Assembly (NCBI GenBank): GCA_001563325.1
Contig: LRSK01000048.1
Coordinates: 1 to 23,214, forward strand
Direction: 5' to 3'
DNA length: 23,214 nucleotides
Source: Candidatus Thorarchaeota archaeon SMTZ1-83
GTDB taxonomy: Archaea > Asgardarchaeota > Thorarchaeia > Thorarchaeales > Thorarchaeaceae
Below the pieces are notes generated by a model, which saw only the letters and a program-made list of their open reading frames with translations, had not been told where the DNA came from and did no database searches. Positions 13,924 to 21,594 of the stretch are shown here, one piece after another (position 1 is the stretch's first letter; every line of letters begins with the position of its first letter). The translations under genes and the position numbers were made by a program.

Positions 13924-16623
13924 TTACCGGGGCAGGGCATGCTTCCGCTGCGCAAGAGTGATGATTGCCGGAACGAACAGCACAGTCGTAAGAAAGCAGG
14001 CTCCTACACCAATCGCAAGAAGTGCACCCAGACTCACGAATCCCCGATAGGTACCCAGCGTTAGTGAGCCAAAGCCCGCCATAGTAGTAAGAGAAGTGAG
14101 CAGTATCGCCTTTCCGGTGCTCTTGAGAACGATTGGTGTCTGGTTCAGGCCTTCGTATCTGTAGCGATGAAGAAGGTGTACGCCATCGTCAATGCCAATT
14201 CCCACGATCAGGGGAAGACCCATTACGTTCACGCAATTGAGCATCATTCCGAAGGTCTTCAAGAGTCCCACCATCCAGATTCCTCCGGCGAGCAACGGTA
14301 CTATTCCCAGCAGCGCCATGCGCACGCTTCGGAAATCAATCCAGAGCAGTACTACGATGATGACAATGGTGAGCATAGTCGCCCACAATCCATCTCTCTT
14401 GACATAGTCAATCAAACGCAGAAAAAGAGGGGGGTTGCCAGTAATTCTGGGACTCACAACCTCCAACTGACTCGTAAATCGCCTGAGTTTCTCGAAATCC
14501 CAGATCTGCTCTCTGGGATAGACAGTAACAAGATAGGTGTCGCCAGCATCGTTCACATAACGTTCCTTGATCTGGTCCGGCAGAGTCTCGAAGGTGATGA
14601 TCTCCGGATTTGCCATATTGTATGCCTTTGAGCGAAGGCGCGGCTCGTACTGCTCCTGGAACGCGTTCAGTTGGCGGATTGCTCTCTCCGGATCTTGCCT
14701 GATCTTTCGAACGAGATTGAGTATGGAGCTTTCAGAGTCTTCCCGTTCCGGGTCACCTACAATGCTCTTGCACTTCTGGTCCACCTTATCCTGTCCACCA
14801 ATGAATGCAAGCTGCGAGAGTTCGTAGATGTTCATATCCAATCTTTCGAGTTGCTCAACCAGCTCATCAAGGTTGTCCCGACTGAGATCTTCCCCTTTTG
14901 TCTTTGAACGCAGCGACTCTCGGATCTCCCTCAGGTAGGGAAGCCTTGCGCGCTGCTCCTCTTCAGGTGGTGAAAAGTCACCAATGCTCTCAACCATGCC
15001 AAAAGACGGCATCTTCTTCGCTTTTTCTGCGATTTCCCACGATTCTTCTATGGAGCTCGCCGTCACCATCGCAAAATCAGGGCTCAAATCGAAGCTCTCA
15101 ATAATCGTATCCTGGAGCGCCACCGTCAATAATCCCCTCGGCTCCACATTGTACATGTTGTAATCGAATTTCACCCGAGAAGCCTGATAGAGAAGGAACG
15201 TGGTCAGTCCGATGGCGACAGCAAGGTAGAGAAGCGGCTTCTTCACTATGCTCTTGCCAAGATTTTCGAGAGCCTTGAATTCTACATGAGGTTGTCTGAG
15301 TGGCTTGCGACTTACCTTCATGAGAAACCGCTCGCGTGCGACGAGCATCGCAGGTAGCCCAGTCAAAGTAGTGAGCATTGCACACACAATACCGATGCCC
15401 AGCACTATGCCCATCTCCTTTATGCCCTGCGTCACAGAAATGGCCAGTGCGAAGAAGGCGGCCGCCGTCGTCAATGCGCCAGTGATGATTCCGGCCCCCG
15501 AACGGAGCAATGTCTGCTCCATGGCAAGGGTAGCATCTTCATCTATGGTGCGACGCTCACTGTATACCGAGATGATATGAATGGAGTAGTCGATTCCCAG
15601 ACCGATTAAGATGACTGCAAACATCGAAGTCATAAGGTTCAACCTTCCGAGGATAGCTCCGGCGAGACCGGCGGCGATGACGATGGAGATGACAAGGTTG
15701 AATCCGGCCAGTACAGATGCACTCCACATCCTGAAGGTCAATATGAAGAGAATAAGCACCAGTATGAGTGCGACCACAGAGCTGATTCTCATACTTCTGG
15801 TCGTGTGTTCCATCTCATCCTTCTGTAGAGGAATTATTCCAGTGACGCCTGCCCGGACACCCGGAAAGTCAGGGAGGGTTCTGTTCAGGACTGCCTGGAT
15901 TTCTTCAGTCGAAGCAATGTCCTTCTCTATGTCCATCGCGCTGAATGTCGGTTTTATAGAGATGAGTAGAACTCGCTTGTCATGCGAGATGAAATACGGT
16001 TCTCCATAGAGAAAGCGATCGACTGCTGAATCCGCACGTGCCGACCTCCCAAACACTGCTCGGCTGACGAAGGCGTCCATTGTCGTGAGCCAATATTGAA
16101 GGCCATCCAGGGACCGGACAGCCCGGTCTTCTCTCTCCTTTGTGCTCAGCCCTTCTTCATCTTCAATGTATTCTGATTCGAAACTGTCGTTCATATGCGT
16201 TAAGAGTGGGAGAAGGTTCAAATCCGCAAAGATATCCACGGTCTTTTCGAGGTCCTGTGCCTTCGCCAGCATGAATCCGTGTTCAGACACGAACTCCCTG
16301 TCAACTACGTAGTCCACTCGCTCCACGTATTCCTTAAGCTCTTCTATCTCTGGAGCAATCTTATCCGCAAATCTCTTTATCTGGCCTTCTTCCCCCTGCA
16401 CGACGATGTGTATGGCTGATGCACTCCTGTACTCCTTCAGGATTCTGTCGAATTCCTGCGCCACCGGGTCTTCTATAGGAAGCAGGTCGGACCAGCGCAT
16501 GTCCATTCGAATACGTGATGCCGAAATGGCAGCAAGCACGGTAATAAGGAGTAATCCTCCGATCACCCACCAGGGGTGGGTCGCAGCGAATCGTGCCCAT
16601 TTCCGCAGCATCCTGTCCCTCAT
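13924..16623 (-). CDS. MMPL/RND-superfamily exporter (HAE3-like)
   Basis: This 899-residue inner-membrane protein shows the RND duplication: one N-terminal helix (WVIGGLLLITVLAAISAS), a large periplasmic domain, five helices, then the same pattern again. Each membrane half contains the SSD/MMPL signature, LIGLGIDYSIHI (about residues 340-350) and IVGIGIDDGVHLLHRYRYEG (about 805-825), whose aspartates are the likely proton-relay residues. MMPL and HAE3-type members move lipids and hydrophobic molecules from the inner membrane, HpnN (hopanoids) being an example. I chose ATG 16623, behind GGAGGGACGAAGT, rather than 16662, which would overlap the previous gene. It is the last gene of an operon with a LolA-like protein and an outer-membrane barrel, which suggests one envelope-spanning lipid or hydrophobe export route. 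Confidence 0.92.
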   Translation of the reverse strand: MRDRMLRKWARFAATHPWWVIGGLLLITVLAAISASRIRMDMRWSDLLPIEDPVAQEFDRILKEYRSASAIHIVVQGEEGQIKRFADKIAPEIEELKEYVERVDYVVDREFVSEHGFMLAKAQDLEKTVDIFADLNLLPLLTHMNDSFESEYIEDEEGLSTKEREDRAVRSLDGLQYWLTTMDAFVSRAVFGRSARADSAVDRFLYGEPYFISHDKRVLLISIKPTFSAMDIEKDIASTEEIQAVLNRTLPDFPGVRAGVTGIIPLQKDEMEHTTRSMRISSVVALILVLILFILTFRMWSASVLAGFNLVISIVIAAGLAGAILGRLNLMTSMFAVILIGLGIDYSIHIISVYSERRTIDEDATLAMEQTLLRSGAGIITGALTTAAAFFALAISVTQGIKEMGIVLGIGIVCAMLTTLTGLPAMLVARERFLMKVSRKPLRQPHVEFKALENLGKSIVKKPLLYLAVAIGLTTFLLYQASRVKFDYNMYNVEPRGLLTVALQDTIIESFDLSPDFAMVTASSIEESWEIAEKAKKMPSFGMVESIGDFSPPEEEQRARLPYLREIRESLRSKTKGEDLSRDNLDELVEQLERLDMNIYELSQLAFIGGQDKVDQKCKSIVGDPEREDSESSILNLVRKIRQDPERAIRQLNAFQEQYEPRLRSKAYNMANPEIITFETLPDQIKERYVNDAGDTYLVTVYPREQIWDFEKLRRFTSQLEVVSPRITGNPPLFLRLIDYVKRDGLWATMLTIVIIVVLLWIDFRSVRMALLGIVPLLAGGIWMVGLLKTFGMMLNCVNVMGLPLIVGIGIDDGVHLLHRYRYEGLNQTPIVLKSTGKAILLTSLTTMAGFGSLTLGTYRGFVSLGALLAIGVGACFLTTVLFVPAIITLAQRKHALPR

Positions 16624-16643
16624 ACTTCGTCCCTCCTTCCTAA

Positions 16644-17819
16644 TCAGAAGTACATGCGGCAACGGAGAAAGCCACCGTTACCCAGTCTGCTGCTGTAGAC
16701 TTTTCCTTCATCACCCAGGTAGAGGTTGAGCATCAGGGTGAAGTCGATATTTTCAAAGGGATTGTATTGGACAGTCGGCACAATGACTGTGCTCCTATCT
16801 GAGCCGCTCACTACCACCGAACTCCCAACGACTATGAGGTCAGTAGCCGGGTATTGGGCGAATGCGTAGAGTTGATCACGCGAAATCGTCCTTGCCTCAC
16901 CGGTGAAGAAGCGCATCCAGTCGTTGAGGTCATATTGTCGATAATCTGACTTTCCAAGAGAGTTGTGATGATATTCGAGCATAGAATAGAGACCAGACTC
17001 GAACGTGTAGTCTGTTCCCAGTATGAACTCGTAGAAATCCTCGTCTCCATCATCTTCGGGGAACCTGTATACTCCCTCCCCCCAGACTCCCAATCCGAAG
17101 AGCTCCCCTACGACATCCGCTCCAAAAAGTCTGCGTCTCTCTCGAGTAGCCCGCATCTCCTGAAAGTCTGTGGTAATATGTGGCATCTCATTTCCCAAAA
17201 AAGAGATGTCAAAGTGTCCGAGACCTATCTTTATCCGCACCAGTTTGCCCGAGTTTCTCCAGTCCATCTCGATCGGGCTATACAGTGCCATCAACTGTAG
17301 ACGGTGACTCAACATAATGTCCATTCGGATTGCATTGTGTCCTGGCTGTTCGTAGGTCGGGTCGAGTGCGGTCTTCACATTGAAGGCGTCGGTCGGGTTC
17401 GCAAAATAGCCGGAACCGAGAGATATCTGCTGTTTGCCGACCGTAAGAGCAAACCGGTCGAAACTGAGACGCAGGTACGCGTTATCGAGGAAAAAACTGT
17501 CTCTGTATGTGAATTGGAATAACGAGACCATCTCAGGAGGAATTGATGAGGTGATTCGCTCTGGTAGGAAGTCGAGCATAGTCCACTCTTTCTTACCGCA
17601 GTAGAGTGTATGAATCACATTCGCCCCGAGCTCCGTGTGCTCTATCGCATCACTCCTCAAATCAACTCTCAACTTGTTGGTGTGGAATTGGTAGTAATTC
17701 TCCTCATGCCACACACCTGTGTACTGGGGCTCGAAGTACCCGTAGAGATCAAGCTGCTCGGTGGACGCGTGGCCCACGATCATCATACCGATGAAGACCA
17801 TAATAGACAGTCCAATCAT
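16644..17819 (-). CDS. Outer-membrane beta-barrel protein (DUF1302/porin-like)
   Basis: The 391-residue product begins with a short signal peptide (LSIMVFIGMMIVGHAS/TEQLD), followed by LDLYGYFEPQYTGV and many amphipathic strands, ending in the aromatic RCRMYF expected for insertion by the BAM complex. Blocks such as NKLRVDLRS, FALTVGKQQISLGSGYFANPTDAFNVKTALDP and YNPFENIDFTLMLNLYLGD resemble DUF1302 or phosphate-selective porin-like barrels. In DUF1302 families this barrel type often accompanies MMPL transporters and periplasmic carriers. Its ATG overlaps the stop of the LolA-like gene (ATGA), so translation is coupled, and the RND start lies 20 nt beyond its stop. It is presumably the outer-membrane exit or receptor in the same pathway. 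The exact family is uncertain. Confidence 0.82.
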   Translation of the reverse strand: MIGLSIMVFIGMMIVGHASTEQLDLYGYFEPQYTGVWHEENYYQFHTNKLRVDLRSDAIEHTELGANVIHTLYCGKKEWTMLDFLPERITSSIPPEMVSLFQFTYRDSFFLDNAYLRLSFDRFALTVGKQQISLGSGYFANPTDAFNVKTALDPTYEQPGHNAIRMDIMLSHRLQLMALYSPIEMDWRNSGKLVRIKIGLGHFDISFLGNEMPHITTDFQEMRATRERRRLFGADVVGELFGLGVWGEGVYRFPEDDGDEDFYEFILGTDYTFESGLYSMLEYHHNSLGKSDYRQYDLNDWMRFFTGEARTISRDQLYAFAQYPATDLIVVGSSVVVSGSDRSTVIVPTVQYNPFENIDFTLMLNLYLGDEGKVYSSRLGNGGFLRCRMYF

Positions 17820-18604
17820 TTTTGCATCCCCATTTCCGTGAAGATTTCGTCAGATAGATCGACCTTGTAGCTCACCTCCACTATCTCAATACTGGTCTGT
17901 GTGTCGTCCAGCTTGTTCTGCATAATGCATCTCATAGGAGTGTAGATGCCGTCAATGAGCTGAATATCACTGCATATAAGCTGTTTTTCCTTCAGTTCAA
18001 TATCTTCGTCATGGTAGTAGTCGATCACCAGCGGCACAAAGTACTCCTTGTCCACCCACAGCATTATTCTTGAGTAACCTGCAGAGCTTTCGGGCTTGCG
18101 TGTCAACTCAAGAGTGTAGCATTGCCGATTCTCCTTTTCTTCATCATCGTGGCGCACCGTCTCATACTCTTCGATGAACGTATTCGATGCCCCCATATCC
18201 TCGTAGGAAAAATCACTCCCCTCCAGTTTCTGCTTCTTGGCGTGAGTGGCGAGCTTGCGAATTCGTTTTGTTCTTGGGAAGTATATCCAGATGTCGTCTG
18301 CATCGTTGAGCATGAGTATGGCTTGTCCCATTACCCGGCGAGGCTTCAGGTATTTCATGAGGCTCTTTTCGCCCCCGTTCTTCGAAAATGTCCTGTACTC
18401 AAACGTTCGCTCCTGTCCTGAGGTGGTAACGATGGTCATCCTCATAATCGCTTGAGATTGCTGGGGATTCATTGTCTCTGTCATCATCTGGAGGATCTCT
18501 TTCCCGGTCATCTCGTTCTGCCCATGAAGGGCTGCGACCGCTCCAATGGTAAGTACAAGGACTGTGCGCGACACACCACGAACATCTTTCGGCGATATAG
18601 TCAT
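17816..18604 (-). CDS. LolA-like outer-membrane lipoprotein-sorting protein
   Basis: The 262-residue product fits the COG2834 LolA-like family: a signal peptide (GVSRTVLVLTIGAVAALHG/QNEM), then MTGKEILQMMTE, MTIVTTSGQERTFEYRTFSK, MKYLKPRRVMGQAILML, DDIWIYFPRTKRIRKLATHAKKQ and SDFSYEDM. These form a half-barrel in LolA/LolB-type carriers that shelters acyl chains. The family is broader than true LolA and frequently sits beside MMPL exporters, where it probably carries a lipid across the periplasm. ATG 18604 has GGGAGGGAAGT directly upstream and is preferred to 18664. The stop overlaps the start of the barrel gene. It is preceded by a broken TetR gene, so regulation of this operon may be altered. 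Family assignment is strong; cargo is unknown. Confidence 0.88.
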   Translation of the reverse strand: MTISPKDVRGVSRTVLVLTIGAVAALHGQNEMTGKEILQMMTETMNPQQSQAIMRMTIVTTSGQERTFEYRTFSKNGGEKSLMKYLKPRRVMGQAILMLNDADDIWIYFPRTKRIRKLATHAKKQKLEGSDFSYEDMGASNTFIEEYETVRHDDEEKENRQCYTLELTRKPESSAGYSRIMLWVDKEYFVPLVIDYYHDEDIELKEKQLICSDIQLIDGIYTPMRCIMQNKLDDTQTSIEIVEVSYKVDLSDEIFTEMGMQK

Positions 18605-18775
18605 ACTTCCCTCCCTTCGCGTCCATACTCGTGGCAGACCGTCCGTTTGCCAGAGCTTACCCAAGAGAAGGGAGAGCCCGTTTTTCTTCTCTCCCCTCTC
18701 TTCCGCATCCTTTTCGTCTCTTCACACCTATCCTTCCGTATCGCTGCAGTAAAGCATCTCACCATATCCTCGAAT

Positions 18776-19364
18776 TCATTTGCGAGATAGACCTTGACCG
18801 ACCCGGAGGCGCGCCCAGTATGCGCTCAACGCATCTTCATACAGGCTCACCTTTCCTCCGATGGCTCGAACGAGGTGTTCCGGTCTCTTATCTTCTCTAT
18901 GAAGCAGTCTGCTCACCGTTTCATTCACGTCCTTTCCCACCTGGAGTATCATCTGGGCCATGTCATTGCAGTTACGGACGTTGAAGAGGCCTTCCTCGGT
19001 TCCCTGCCTGATGATCTCCGAAAGGAGCGAAGTGTTCTTTTCGACTATTCTTCCACACATCTTCTCCCTAATGGATGGTGTTTTCGTCCCTGAAGAGTAC
19101 TTCCAGCAAGACGACCAACACATCCATGTTCGTCGCCTCGAGAGCAGTCCCGGCTTGAAAAATGGCGTTGAATGTGTCAATGGCATCCATTTCGGAATTC
19201 ACTATTGGCTTGAGCCTTTCATATATCTCATTTGTCACTCTGTCGGTCAATTCGTCTACTACGCTCTGAATCGTCCTCTGGTCATACCTCCTTTCGAAGA
19301 AGGACTTGCGAGCTTGATCGAGTATTTCCTCTCTTCTGACTTCTGGCCTCTTCACGACTCTCAT
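18776..19364 (-). pseudogene. Broken TetR-family regulator of the export operon
   Basis: The protein starts like a TetR repressor: RVVKRPEVRREEILDQARKS, then FFERRYDQRTIQSVVDEL. The next residues are TDRVTNEIYERLKPIV, i.e. the usual GVAKGTFYHYFKSKEEL segment (the DNA-recognition helix and its exit, about 21-24 residues) is absent without breaking the frame. The frame then stops after RDENTIH near 19068. The ligand-binding half continues in another frame (IREKMCGRIVEKNTSLLSEIIRQGTEEGLF to the end at 18776), so one extra base is present near 19075-19085. Two independent lesions argue against a single sequencing error. A perfect palindrome lies just upstream of the start, and the LolA-like gene begins 171 nt downstream. 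The remaining protein cannot bind DNA in the normal way. Confidence 0.82.
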
Positions 19365-19381
19365 CGCAACGGTTGTTTGTA

Positions 19382-19396
19382 GACCGACGGTCGGTC
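19382..19396. promoter_or_regulatory. Perfect palindromic operator (TetR type)
   Basis: GACCGACGGTCGGTC is perfectly symmetric around its central G, the shape and composition of many TetR-family operators. It lies 17 nt before the start of the broken TetR gene. A weak promoter overlaps from the upstream side (TTGAGA at 19430-19425, -10 candidates around 19402-19410), so binding would repress the whole TetR-LolA-barrel-RND operon. Confidence 0.7.
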
Positions 19397-19563
19397 ATAC
19401 CGCCATAATAACGCTCCTGCCATCTCTCAAGGGCCATCAGTCCATCATCCCAGACGCACCCCATCGACCACAACAGTCACTCAACTCTCTTTCAACAGGA
19501 TAGATGTATCGTAGTCTTGAGCTGACTCTCCCCAAACTTCATCACATTCGGGGAGACATCTCT

Positions 19564-20334
19564 TCACTTCCCTCGTAACACTATATTTCCATTGCCCACA
19601 ACCAAGAGGATATTTCCTTCCCCGTTCCCCAGAATGCCCTCTAAATGTGCTCCTGAGTACTGTAGATTGTCGAAGCTGAGTCCACTGTACGTTATGTTTC
19701 CGTTTCCTACTGAGGCCTCCACCTCAGCATTGGTGCCTGCTGGAATTTCGAGCGCGATGTTCCCATTCCCCACCTCAAAACTGATGGAGCAACTGTCTGC
19801 TGGAGTCATATCAGCTTCTATACTGCCATTCCCAACACCTCCACGAACCTCATCAGAAGTTACTTCGTCCAGTCGTATTACACCATTTCCAAGTATTAAC
19901 AAGGCGTAGCCTGTAATCGAGGAGAGTTCTATGTCTCCATTGCCGCAGTAGACTTCTGAATTAAAATGAGAGGGAAGAGTGATCACGAAATCTACCTCGT
20001 AATCCCTGTCGCCGTTGTTGGGGTGTCCTACCTTCACGTATATGTCGTGTGCTCGCGCCTCATCAGTAATGACAATATCGTCTATGTGGTGCTGGGCATC
20101 TTCGAGGCTGTGGGATTTCACCTTCCTCGTAATCTCGAGATGCACGTTGGTACTTGTATCCGAACCTGAGATATGTACGATTCCATTCGTATTCTCCAGA
20201 GTGAACTTCGTCTGTCCGGACAGGTCGATCGTCTTCGTATCTTCTTCCTTGTACTCGTACTCGTCGTTTCGAAACGGTTCACTACACGCACTGACCAGAC
20301 AGAAAGCCAGAATCAGTGAAAACAGAAGACCCAT
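19564..20334 (-). CDS. DUF4097-type lipoprotein with GNG repeats
   Basis: The 256-residue product has a lipoprotein signal peptide with lipobox LVSAC (cysteine 17), so it should be acylated and anchored on the periplasmic side or outer membrane. After an acidic linker (EYEYKEEDTKTIDL) comes a DUF4097-like repeat domain: GNGDIEL, GNGVIRL, GNGSIEA, GNGNIAL, GNGNITY, GEGNILL and GNGNIVL, one per beta-strand turn, the pattern of a right-handed parallel beta-helix or stacked sheet. Such proteins are common surface or envelope proteins of unknown role, sometimes next to anti-sigma systems. Start: AGGAGGT lies 5 nt before ATG 20334. A promoter at 20504-20532 gives a leader of about 160 nt. It stands between the two TetR genes, but a functional link is not shown. 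Confidence 0.82.
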   Translation of the reverse strand: MGLLFSLILAFCLVSACSEPFRNDEYEYKEEDTKTIDLSGQTKFTLENTNGIVHISGSDTSTNVHLEITRKVKSHSLEDAQHHIDDIVITDEARAHDIYVKVGHPNNGDRDYEVDFVITLPSHFNSEVYCGNGDIELSSITGYALLILGNGVIRLDEVTSDEVRGGVGNGSIEADMTPADSCSISFEVGNGNIALEIPAGTNAEVEASVGNGNITYSGLSFDNLQYSGAHLEGILGNGEGNILLVVGNGNIVLRGK

Positions 20335-20503
20335 AATTACCTCCTATCTTCTCAGAGCACAAAAGATTGCCCGTCAGCCCATATTCAGATGCTATCTTTG
20401 CGCTCTTCTCAATGTAGGAGTCTCTCCAGAATCGTCACAGCTTCACGCTCCTTCAGAAAGCGGTCCGCCAGGCGAGGACTGACTCAATCCTGTTCCGACC
20501 TGA

Positions 20504-20532
20504 ATCGTATCTTTTGTTGGGCTTTCTGTCAA
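20504..20532 (-). promoter_or_regulatory. Candidate promoter for the GNG-repeat lipoprotein
   Basis: On the minus strand TTGACA (20532-20527) and TACGAT (20509-20504) are 17 nt apart: a perfect -35 and four of six at -10. The expected transcript start is near 20497. Confidence 0.55.
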
Positions 20533-20566
20533 CGCTGGGTCCGCTCTGAGCGACTCTGGCGCTGGG

Positions 20567-20656
20567 TTAGAATCCTATTAAGAGCCCATGTGGCAAAGGA
20601 TACTGAGATGGCCTCTCGAAACTCAGCCTTGTCCTTCTGCTTTTCGCCGTAAGCAT
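20567..20656 (-). CDS. Possible 29-residue small protein
   Basis: ATG 20654-20656 is preceded at 6 nt by AAGGGAGG, one of the best ribosome sites in the window. The frame encodes 29 residues, beginning MLTAKSRRTRLSFERPSQYP, strongly basic at the N-terminus and ending HGLLIGF. There is no membrane helix or recognisable domain. It lies 107 nt downstream of the intact TetR gene and is in the same direction, so it could be on the same transcript. It may also be the start of a gene lost to decay. Confidence 0.35.
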   Translation of the reverse strand: MLTAKSRRTRLSFERPSQYPLPHGLLIGF

Positions 20657-20763
20657 TCTTATCCTCCCTTCAGGATATGAATCTCTTCTCTTCCGACTAC
20701 TGTGAGGTGCGTTGCATATTTCTCCCATGAGGCAAAGTTGCCTTATTTTAGGCCTTTTCGCTC

Positions 20764-21489
20764 TCATTTCGCCCTCCCCTTCTCTTTTTTTCCGCGCGCT
20801 GCCCTACCCAATATTTTAGGAGTGCGGGCAACGATGCTGCGCAAACCACTCAGATAGAAGTTTGAAAGCATCTCAGCGTAGCGATCGCAAAAAGGTTCAT
20901 CCAATTCCACACGTGGCTCTTTCTTGATATACTCTCGGCTACTCTTCGACTGGTCAGGTGCCTGCATGACATATTCCCACGCATATCTCCCCTGGAAGTG
21001 AGTTGCGATGATCGAAGTCAAGACCCCCTGAACAACGCTCATTTGGACTGTGTCATCCGTATTCAGACCGAACTGGGTGAGGATTCTGTTCGTTGCTTCA
21101 CGGTTTCCAGACAGCCATTTTATTCTGAGATCCACAATCTCAGGAATGTCGACAAGAAAGGTGTTGAAAGCGGCCACGGAGAGTTCGGTGTACGTTTTGA
21201 AGAATTGAACAAGGTTACGTACCAGAAGCCGGACCCGCTCCCCAGGAGTGGTCTTCTCGTCGCCAGTATCGAAAATCGCATGGAAGTACTTATCATAACA
21301 GTCGTTGATGATTGCTTTCAGTATTCCAACCTTCCCGCCGAAGTAGTAGTTGATCATCGAAACGTTCACGTCTGCTGACTTTGCGATTTCTCTGATACCC
21401 ACCGCAGCGAAGCCTTTTCGTGCGAAGAGTGCGACCGCTGCGTCAAATATCCTTTTCTTTGCCCCTCTTTTATCTTCTTCTTCTTCCAT
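20764..21489 (-). CDS. TetR/AcrR-family transcriptional regulator (intact)
   Basis: This 241-residue repressor-type protein has a complete N-terminal helix-turn-helix: KKRIFDAAVALFARKGFAAV, then IREIAKSADVNVSMINYYF and GGKVGILKAII (about 10-62). The C-terminal ligand domain is larger than average and ends in a basic tail (RAARGKKEKGRAK). The motif YYFGGKVGIL is typical of TetR proteins that control efflux or envelope genes. The ribosome site is GGGGGA before ATG 21489. It has a strong promoter and an inverted repeat just downstream of the transcript start, consistent with autoregulation. Its neighbours are the lipoprotein and, further on, the export operon whose own TetR is broken. An insertion sequence sits right behind the promoter. 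The ligand is unknown. Confidence 0.9.
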   Translation of the reverse strand: MEEEEDKRGAKKRIFDAAVALFARKGFAAVGIREIAKSADVNVSMINYYFGGKVGILKAIINDCYDKYFHAIFDTGDEKTTPGERVRLLVRNLVQFFKTYTELSVAAFNTFLVDIPEIVDLRIKWLSGNREATNRILTQFGLNTDDTVQMSVVQGVLTSIIATHFQGRYAWEYVMQAPDQSKSSREYIKKEPRVELDEPFCDRYAEMLSNFYLSGLRSIVARTPKILGRAARGKKEKGRAK

Positions 21490-21513
21490 ACAGTCCCCCT
21501 ACTATCTTTCAAT

Positions 21514-21540
21514 CAAACGAACGTTTTAATCAATCGTTTG
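21514..21540. promoter_or_regulatory. Inverted-repeat operator candidate for TetR
   Basis: CAAACGA (21514-21520) and TCGTTTG (21534-21540) are perfect inverted arms separated by 13 nt, lying between the expected transcript start (about 21543) and the TetR gene. This is a good position for self-repression, and it differs from the palindrome at 19382-19396. Confidence 0.6.
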
Positions 21541-21549
21541 TTCAATATC

Positions 21550-21578
21550 AATATAATGAAACCTCTATTTCTTGTCAA
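21550..21578 (-). promoter_or_regulatory. Promoter of the intact TetR gene
   Basis: On the minus strand TTGACA (21578-21573) and TATATT (21555-21550) are 17 nt apart. The -35 box shares its first base with the direct repeat flanking the insertion sequence, so the element lies immediately behind the core promoter. Confidence 0.75.
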
Positions 21579-21594
21579 GGGGTTGGATCAAAAA
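21578..21594. repeat. 17-bp direct repeat flanking the IS, left copy
   Basis: AGGGGTTGGATCAAAAA is identical to 23075-23091 and in the same orientation. This suits a target-site duplication made on insertion, though 17 bp is long for most families. Confidence 0.7.

Larger units (their letters stand above)
20335..20763. other. Leader and promoter region between lipoprotein and TetR genes
   Basis: This holds the lipoprotein promoter (20504-20532), its leader, and the small frame 20567-20656 with an excellent ribosome site. Just after the TetR stop a short hairpin AGGCA/TGCCT (about 20734-20747) could be a weak end of the TetR transcript. I see nothing else. Confidence 0.5.

Noticed and set aside
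15611..16009. Plus-strand frame of 132 codons opposite the RND gene
   Set aside because: A shadow of the RND membrane domain with no ribosome site or independent motif.
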